The notes under the pieces were generated by a model. It did no database searches and was not told the origin of the DNA. It saw only the letters and a list, made by a program, of their open reading frames with translations. From contig JAHBMJ010005883.1 in NCBI GenBank assembly GCA_018398765.1, positions 1-55,000 of the forward strand: a DNA stretch of 55,000 nt. Reading direction: 5' to 3'. The translations under genes and the position numbers were made by a program. Source of the stretch: Chromera velia (Eukaryota > Sar > Chromeraceae). Positions within the stretch are counted from its first letter, which is position 1. Every line of letters starts with the position of its first letter. This document shows positions 48,301-55,000 of this stretch, in pieces.

Positions 48301-50802
48301 GGGGGGAAGAACTCGTCACTCCCCCAGAATAGTTCCACAGCTGCCATCCAACCGTCAAACCACGCAAATGGGAATGGAGGTCTCATTGTCAGATCGCGCA
48401 CCCCTACCGTCTCTGCAGATGCACAGAACCAACCTACCGCCCCTGCTCCGTGTGCTGCTCCACTGGTTTCGTCATCTTCCTCCGCACCCCACACCCACCA
48501 ACCAACTTGCGAAGTCCCCACCGACTCGCATCAAACGATCACCTCCGCCCCCGCCAATGGAGAGAATGTCTCTGCGGGAAAACTAACGGCCCAACAACAA
48601 GCCCCCACCACCGCCACCAGCCTCACCCGCCCAAAGCCCAAGACGGCCTTCACGGAAGACCCCTCTCCAGCCTCTGCAGCAACACGACAACAGACCACCG
48701 TCGCTCCCTCTGCGGCAAAGGGAGACAAAGAGAAGGACACGTCGACTGCACAGAGTCAAACGACCACCCAGGGACTACAGACGGGCACAGGAAGCCAGTC
48801 GGCCTCGCGACTTTCCAGTCTCTCCTCACTAGATGCCGACTATGCCCCCGTGCCCGTCGGGGGCGGGTCAGGAAATTCCTCTGCTGCCAACAACGCATGG
48901 GGGCAAGTTCAGCAGCAGACCTCTGCATCGGGGGGCGGGGGGACAACATCCGTGGGCTCACAGGGGACGGAGAGGTCGAACTCTCATCCCCAAACCCAAA
49001 CGCAAAATTTCATGGAGGCAGCAGATCCCAGGGACGTTTCGTGTGGAGGCAGCAGGGGTGATACCAGGGCGCCGTCTACTGCTGCCTCTGCCACTGTGCC
49101 TTTCTCTCAGGCGTCTGAAGCCTCAGATGGCCCATCGGAAAGAGGGGGGAGTGTGTCACGTGGAGGGTCAGTGCACAGAGATGAGAGAGAGAAGGACAGA
49201 GAGAGTGGGAGAGGTTCATTCTCCCGTCTTCTTTCTGCGCCTGCCCCTGCACCGGGGCTCTTCACTTCCCACAGTCCTTCCAACAGAGCCCCTCCCCCCG
49301 GTTGTTCTGGTGGAGGAGAGCCTGAGCAGATCGTCCAAAGATCTCTTCTGGGTGGGGGGTCGGACGGGACTCAGCAGCAGAGAAGAGGAAATGAAAGGGA
49401 ACGAGAAAGGGGGGGAGGTTCATCAGCCAGCGACCGCGGGGGCAGTGCTCCCGGATCTCAGTGGAACAGCCTAGACTCTCTGCATGCGTATACGTGTACT
49501 TCCGTGGGGGGAGAGGAGAATGACAGCAGAAGGGAACAAAGAGACGCGTGGGGGGTGGATGCAGCGGTTGATCGCGAGTTGTCGGCTGGTTTTCCTGGAC
49601 GCGAGCGAGAGAGGGAGAGAGATGGAGGGGCGTATAGAGAGGGCGAAAGAGAGAACAGAGAAAGAGAAAGAGAGATCAGAAGGCGGGAGAAGGAGAGAGA
49701 CCGAGAGGGAGGCGAGAGGGATCGCCGTGATCGCGAGAGAGATAGAGGGGACAGAGAGAGAGACAGAGAAAAAGACCGCCACAGAGAGAGAGGTTCCCGT
49801 GCAGACAAGGACAGAGATAGAGACAGAGAAAGGGATCGTGATGGTGAGAGAGAGAGGGGCAAAGACAGGGACAGAGAACGTGAGTTACAAGGTGGAGAGG
49901 ATGACAGGAGAGAGAAAGAGCGGGATAGAGAGAGAGAAAAGGACAAAGAAGCTCTCCGAAAAGAAAAAGAGCGTGAGCGCGAAGAGCGTCATCGACGGCG
50001 GCGTGAGCGAGAGAAGGAAAAGGACCGCCGCGAACGAGAGAAAGAGAGAGAGCGTGAGAGAGAAAGAGACTCACAGAATAATGCTGGTGATTATCTGGTT
50101 CATCATTCAGCTGATCAGAGTCCTTCCTCAAATATTCACCGAGGATCCTCGACTTCGAATGACAGAGATCGGGATCGGGATCGTCATCATTCCCGTTCTT
50201 ATGAAAGAGAAAGAGAAAGGGACAGCCACAGACAAGCTGAGCGAGACGAAAGAGAGAGAGGCAGAACTTCTGCAGCACCTTCCCCTGCTGTGGCTGCCGA
50301 TTGGCACCATCCTACAACGGTTCATGGAAGTTTCCGTGAGGAGAGAGATAGGGACCCCTACCGAGATCGGGAAAGGGAAAGGGAAAGGGAAAGGGACAGC
50401 AGAGACAGAGGAGGACATCACCACCGACGCTCCTCCTCTGCCTCCGCGAAAGAAAGGGACAGGGACCGCGACAGGGAAAGGGAGAGGGAGTTCTCTTCTG
50501 ACAGAGAGAGGGACAGAGAGGTCCCCTTGCCGTCGCCCCCGAGCAGATTGATCGCACAATCACCCAAGCACAGAGCTCACAGAGGGGCGTCAAGAGACTC
50601 TTCCCCAGCATCTCAGAGAAGGTCCGTGAGGAAGCGGCCCTTTCTTTTCTTTGGTGGTCCTCTGGTTTCTCATCTTCTATTTCTAGTTGCTGTTCTTTTT
50701 CCCGTATTTTCCACTTTCTCAGCTTTGCTCTTCTCTGGCTCCTTTTCTCCCTGTTTCTCTCCATCCTTCTTTTCCACCCTCTTCCTGACCGTTCTCAGAA
50801 CC

Positions 50803-50840
<38 letters not shown>

Positions 50841-52456
50841 CAAAGAACGATCAGAATGACTCTCTTTCACTCTCTGCGTATCTTCACTTGATCATGTCAT
50901 TGTTAAGGGCCCCTGTTTCACTCTCTTCCTTTCTTTTGTTGTATTTTTTCTTTTTTTTTTTTTCTTGCAGGGCGGGATCTCTGTCCTCGGATGTTGACGC
51001 TCTTGCTGCCTGGGTCGCGGGTGTGCGTGGGGAGTCGCCCGTGAGGGGAGACCGTGACAGAGACCGAGATAGGGATCGGGAGAGGGACAGAGACGGCAGA
51101 GGGTCCGGGGAGAGGGGGGGGGCCTCGCGTCTCTCCTCTGGGGGAGGGGGGGGGCTTGCAAAGGGGTCGCAGGACTCTAGAGGCAAACTGGTCCGTGTCT
51201 TTGTCGTTCCTTTCCTAATACATTTTTAGTGTGTTTGTGTGTATGGGGCATTACTTCTTTGCACCGTCTCCTTCCACGAAGTTCTCCGTCTTGCAAGTCT
51301 CTTGTTGTTGTCGGTACAGCCAGAGAAGAGAAGAGAAGAGAAGAGGAGGCCTCGATCTTGAGGGTCTCCTTTCTTGTTGTTCTGGGAGAGGGGAGAGAGA
51401 GAGACTGCACAGGAACAAGGTGAAGTGTTTCACCATCTGACGTATGGTCTTCATCCGTTTCTCTTTTCCTTTTCCTCGGCTTCATGAGACCAAGAGACAG
51501 ACGAGAAAATTCGGACTGCTTTGTGTTTTGAGCACGACGTTCAAGCTTGCCAGGGAGGGCTTCGTTGCCTCGGCTGACTGACTCTTTGTGTTCTCATGAA
51601 ATTGTGCCCTTTCTTCCTTCCCCGATTTCATCCATTGGATGCAGATGACGCCCGGCATGTCGGGCACCATCGGGGGCATGGGCGTGGGTGTGGGGGGCGT
51701 TGGGGGATTCGGAATCCCTTCCGTCCGCCCAGCGTTTGGTGCCGTGACCGTCGGAGGCCCCAACAACAACCTCACAGTCGGAGCACCCCTGTCGAATTCT
51801 GGGGGCAATAGCAGCAAAGGTCAGTCACCCCTGTCGAAATTGACTTAAGGGGACTTGCTTCGGAGTCTGTCTCCCTCCCGCTTGGCTGAATGATTTGGGT
51901 TGAAGTGGGATAACAACGTGAGAAAGAAGTATGGGCTCGCCTGCAGGGCAAAAATGTGTACATTGATCCTCTTGTGTCCTCACTTTGCAGGTGCGAAACA
52001 AATTCCCAACCAAGCGCGCACCTCCGGGCCCGTGAAAGCGAAAGCCGACCTCCTGCGTCCGTCTTCCTCCGGTGTGCCTCCAGGAGGACTTGGGGGGATG
52101 GGGGGTGCGGACTCGTTGGGGGGGTCTTCGGACTTTGCGGCGGTGTACAAGGCAGGGAACCCATTGTTGGGTCTCATCGCAGGAGGAGGGGGAATTGGGG
52201 CCAACCCCTTGATGGGTGCACCTGGATCCTCTCGCTCTGGTTTCCTTCTGGGAGTGCAGGCGCAGGGACAGGGGCTGGGGCCGGGAAGTCGTTCTTCGTC
52301 TGCGGGGCGTGACAGGGAGAGGGAAAAGGGGGGAAGAGACGGAGGGGCACAGCTTGTGCAGGGACAACGAGAGAGAGACCGGGGAAGCAGTTCTGGACCG
52401 GGAGGGGGAGGGTCCTTCCTTCCGAACTCTCGGGGTCCGGGATCCTCGGGTCAGTG

Positions 52457-52490
<34 letters not shown>

Positions 52491-53369
52491 GTCGTTGTTG
52501 TCCTTTGTGCATAGGGAGTGCATACGCCACCTCTCCTTCTCCTTCCCCCCCCCTTTCTGTTGCGCCTGTCCATTACATTTTTCAGCTTGCTGCCTTGGTG
52601 TATTCCCTGAGCGCCCTGGATCTCTCTTTCTCCTTCCTTCCTTCCTTCCTTCCTTCCTGCAGGGCGTCCGGGTTCCCCCTGTGTCCACTTACAGCAGAGA
52701 CGGCCGTCCTCCCCTGGGTCGATCCACGGGGGGGGGTCCAGACCGCCATCTCCTGTCCCCAAACACTCAGCACATGGTCAGTCAGTCAGACAAAGAGGGT
52801 GCACGGATCAAATGAAGAAGGGGATGAAAGAAGAAAGAATGTGTGAGTCCTTCTGAAACAAAATCTTGTTTTTCGTCTGCGGGAACTGGGCTATGGTGTT
52901 CTCCTTTAACGGTCTTGCGTATCGAATCGTTTGTTCTTTGTTTCCTTTGTTGTCTGCAGGGAGCGGGGGCCTGGGTGTTGCCAACGGACAGCCACAGCCG
53001 TATCTGATCAGCGGAATCCCCACCAAACGATTCCTTGCAGGCCATCTGAAGAGGTCAGTCAGTCAGTCAGGCAGGCAGTCAATCCATACGGCGGTGTACC
53101 AAAGTGTCAATTCGAGAACAAAAGTCCATGCATGCACTTACTTTCGTGGTGGTCTCTGCCGTTCCTTCCTTTTCTTCACTAGGTCTCTTTTCGTCTTTCT
53201 AGCATGTCTGCTTGAGAATGCCTCCATTGGGAAAATGACCGAGACTGCTTATTGTTGTCCGGTGCACTTTTTCTCTCTCTCTCTCGTTTGTTGTTCATGC
53301 AGAGCTCCGTCGCCAACCCCTGCTTTCAATCGGTCCAACTCCCCTGGCAAGCCGCGGTGGAGGGTGTAG
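45383..53369 (+). CDS. Dual-specificity-phosphatase-like protein (catalytic Cys replaced by Ser) with RE/RD-rich tail (11 exons, ~1618 aa)
   Basis: Spliced gene with a deduced product of 1618 residues. Residues 1-165 form a dual-specificity phosphatase fold: KIKDGLFVGDEIAAQDLEF, THIINCCGRHVGNHW, a WMDTD general-acid region, and a signature loop VHSMKGQSRSCC at ~98-109. The expected H-C-x5-R nucleophile Cys is Ser (S100) while R106 is kept, so it is probably a pseudophosphatase that may still bind phosphoprotein, as STYX does. The fold closes in exon 2 (WSLRKTMEFLCSRRPDL). Exons 3-4 add EEILLRNTFLNSQMGKL and EQNYVRRLLWADYGADDR. Exon 5 starts at ~280 with a Q/P/S/T-rich region, then an RE/RD-rich stretch at ~770-1220 resembling splicing-factor RD/RS regions. 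The C-terminus is Gly/Ser/Pro-rich and ends at TAG 53367. Location is not shown; RD-rich tails often mean nuclear RNA-binding proteins. Confidence 0.85.
49170..50560 (+). repeat. Coding low-complexity RE/RD/RS tract
   Basis: Part of exon 5. The plus strand is dominated by GAGAGA, GACAGA and CGGGAT-type words encoding RERER, RDRDR and similar. It is mostly imperfect repeats with mixed synonymous codons, which suggests selection on the protein rather than simple DNA slippage. Frames on the other strand (SLSLS) are shadows. Confidence 0.8.
50805..50834. repeat. (GT)n microsatellite
   Basis: About 14 GT units in the intron between exons 5 and 6 of the phosphatase-like gene. Confidence 0.9.
52455..52490. 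repeat. (GT)n microsatellite beside a splice donor
   Basis: GT run beginning about 5 bases after the exon 8 donor GTCAGT, in the following intron. Confidence 0.88.
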
Positions 53370-55000
53370 GAAGAGGAGGAAGAGAGAAAGTGGAAGAAGG
53401 CCAAGGAGGGGAGAGAAAATGTCGAATTTTTCTTCTTCGTCTATTCTCTAGATGCTCCCTCCATTCTCTCTTCTCATGCATGGGTGGCGACAGAGAAGGA
53501 AACGGTCAGACGGAAAGCGAAAGAGCCTCAAGGGAACACGAAGGGAGCCTCTTCCTTCCACTTGGAGGGAAGGAAGGAAGCCGTTGTTTGTTTTTGCTGC
53601 TCTTCTCGGACCTGTCTTGGAAACGGCCTGTGTCTCTCTGTCCCTTCACTGTAAGTACATTCAATGAAAGAGGGGAGGGGGCTTTTTTTCTTCTGGTGCG
53701 TCCGACAAAGTGCCGTTGGCCTCTTCGGATAGTCAGAGGAAGGGAGGGGGTAGGTGTCTGTTTCTGTTTCTCTTTCTCTTTTCTCCTCTCATCTGTATGT
53801 GCACATGGAGGCCAATATACGCCCTTGAGTGAGAATGGGGAGAGAGGACGAGGTGGGAAGGAAGGAAGGAAAGATCGAATACATCTAGCCCGAGAATGTG
53901 TCTGACTCAATGGTCTTCTTCTTTCCGCTTTCTTGTCTCTTCTGTTCTATTTTTTGCCCTTTTCCCTCCTTCGTCTTCTCTTCGTCTCTTTAATGTGCTT
54001 GGGAGAGGGAGATGGAAACAGCCAATTATCAGACACCTTTCTGTTCGTGTTTTCCTTTCCCCCTCTCTCTGTATTCTTTGCATTCACGTCTCTTCTTCCT
54101 GCGCCCACCTCTTCGTATGACAGGAAGGGTTGTCTTCCTGCCTGTCTGTGGTCTGTGGTGGTGGGGTCGTGCCAGCAGGACCTAGCGAGATTCAAACGGA
54201 GGGAAGGAAGAAGAAGTTGGAAGGAAGAGAAATACTCGAGGAGGGGAAAGGGGCTCCTTCCTTGACTTTCTTTGATAGAGCGATCGATTCTAGCTAGCCT
54301 TCTCTCTTTCTCTTTCCCTAAAGGACTCAGGTGGTACTTCGTTCGTTTGTTCGTTCGTTCATGCGGTGGCGTTTGTAAAACCGCATTTTGTTGCAACAGG
54401 AGAGATGAACGAATACAAAAATGCTGTTCCCTCCTCACCCTTAATTTTCCACTTCGTCTTTCGTCCTCCCCCTGTCTTTGTGAAAACCCCGTGCGCCCTT
54501 TGTAACTTATCACCCAATCGCTGTACACCAAAACGCAAGCTCGATGTGCCGATGCGCACTGTAGATGAAGAACCCTCCACTCGGACATTGGGGCAGAGGA
54601 AGGTCTGTAGCAGGGAAGCAGGCACACTGCAGTGCTTCTTTTTTAAAGCCGAAAAGATCTGAAGGGGGATTGTTTGCCTCCGCATTCTACTCACCTAACT
54701 TCTTGTGATGCACTCACATGAATGAGAAGAAATGGATCTTAAGATGGAGGGAAAGTCTGCTCCTCATTCTTGATGCTTCAACGTCAGGTAGGTGTGTGGG
54801 GGGGGAAGGGAAAGAGACGGAACACAAAACGAGAAAATTAATAGGGGAGAAGAGAAAAAGCGGTGCACCGGCCTGTTGAGGCGAAAACTTCTTCCCTCTC
54901 TTTCTTCCGTTCTAGAAACCCATCGTTTCTTTCTTCTGCCACTTCCTTCCTTCCTTCGTCAATCAGACTTCCTCTCAGACTCACACCTGGCACGCCACCT
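53370..55000. other. 3-prime flank of the phosphatase-like gene, no further gene supported
   Basis: Pyrimidine-rich in many stretches. Open frames of up to ~217 codons arise from low-complexity sequence and show no domain. The 3-prime UTR should lie at the start. No canonical AATAAA was assigned. Part of an unrecognised gene cannot be excluded near the right edge. Confidence 0.5.

Larger units (their letters stand above)
45383..53369 (+). other. Exon map of the phosphatase-like gene
   Basis: Exons: 45383-45735, 45947-46098, 46416-46535, 47208-47419, 47731-50621, 50971-51190, 51645-51819, 51991-52449, 52663-52776, 52960-53053, 53303-53369. They sum to 4857 nt, exactly 1619 codons, with phase kept at every join. 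Donors in order: GTCAGT, GTCGGT, GTGGGT, GTGAGT, GTCCGT, GTCCGT, GTCAGT, GTCAGT, GTCAGT, GTCAGT. Eight of ten acceptors end TGCAG. The exon 1-2 join is strongly supported because it restores the phosphatase domain. An alternative is a stop at 46104-46106 ending a short gene, with a separate gene starting downstream; continuity of phase and of the LLRN..LNSQ segment argues against it. Confidence 0.75.

Noticed and set aside
49458..50559. Long Ser/Leu-rich minus-strand frames and a second 355-codon plus frame
   Set aside because: Shadows of the GA-rich RE/RD tract of exon 5. The exon frame is fixed by splice phase on both sides.
50622..50859. Extension of the long ORF past 50621 (FLFFGGPLVSHLLFL tail)
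   Set aside because: Hydrophobic pyrimidine-rich translation typical of an intron. A GTCCGT donor at 50622 joins in phase to 50971, where RD-rich coding resumes.
53370..54700. Open frames of 80-220 codons after the phosphatase-like gene
   Set aside because: No domain, no splice-linked exons, pyrimidine/purine low complexity and overlapping frames on both strands.

Overview
This is nuclear DNA from a eukaryote, most likely a protist. It has two long spliced genes, nested LTR and DNA transposons, satellites and many CA, GA and GAAGG microsatellites. No bacterial-style operons, rRNA or tRNA genes were seen. An alveolate, possibly a chromerid alga, is my best guess. It rests on the style of the two host proteins (an EPS15-like EH-domain protein and a phosphatase-like protein with an RE/RD-rich tail) and on TGCAG 3-prime splice sites. 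It is an inference, not a demonstration.

Layout: 1-2555 is a satellite of ~555-bp units that ends against a small terminal-inverted-repeat (TIR) element (2559-2872). 3117-19958 is one very large, decayed Ty1/copia-type LTR retrotransposon with ~755-bp LTRs and a matching target duplication. Its broken gag, protease, integrase, reverse transcriptase and RNase H can be followed in order, and ~3.2 kb of non-coding sequence precedes the 3-prime LTR. 19959-22712 is AT-rich intergenic DNA with a fold-back repeat. 22713-30918 (minus) is a 14-exon gene for an EPS15/Pan1-like endocytic adaptor of about 870 aa. 31285-37239 is a TIR DNA transposon carrying a Ulp1-type (C48) protease ORF, which is split by a second TIR element (33191-36276) with a TA target duplication. 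That inner element is filled with GAAGG microsatellite and a ~147-bp tandem repeat. 37600-40230 is a tandemly duplicated minisatellite, interrupted by a small non-autonomous LTR element (40231-43658) that carries one broken charged ORF. 44230-44461 is a MITE with a perfect 10-bp target duplication. 45383-53369 (plus) is an 11-exon gene of about 1618 aa: a dual-specificity-phosphatase-like domain whose catalytic Cys is replaced by Ser, followed by a long Q/S/P-rich and RE/RD-rich tail.

The host genes do not form a pathway that can be read from this window. The adaptor points to clathrin-type endocytosis. The pseudophosphatase-like protein may be a phosphoprotein scaffold. The rest is a record of repeated transposon insertion and decay. 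Both host gene models were built by hand from splice signals and reading-frame continuity, and each sums to an exact multiple of three. Together they show an unusual donor preference, with C at position +3 in 14 of 23 introns. All product calls are by motif recognition; no database search was run.
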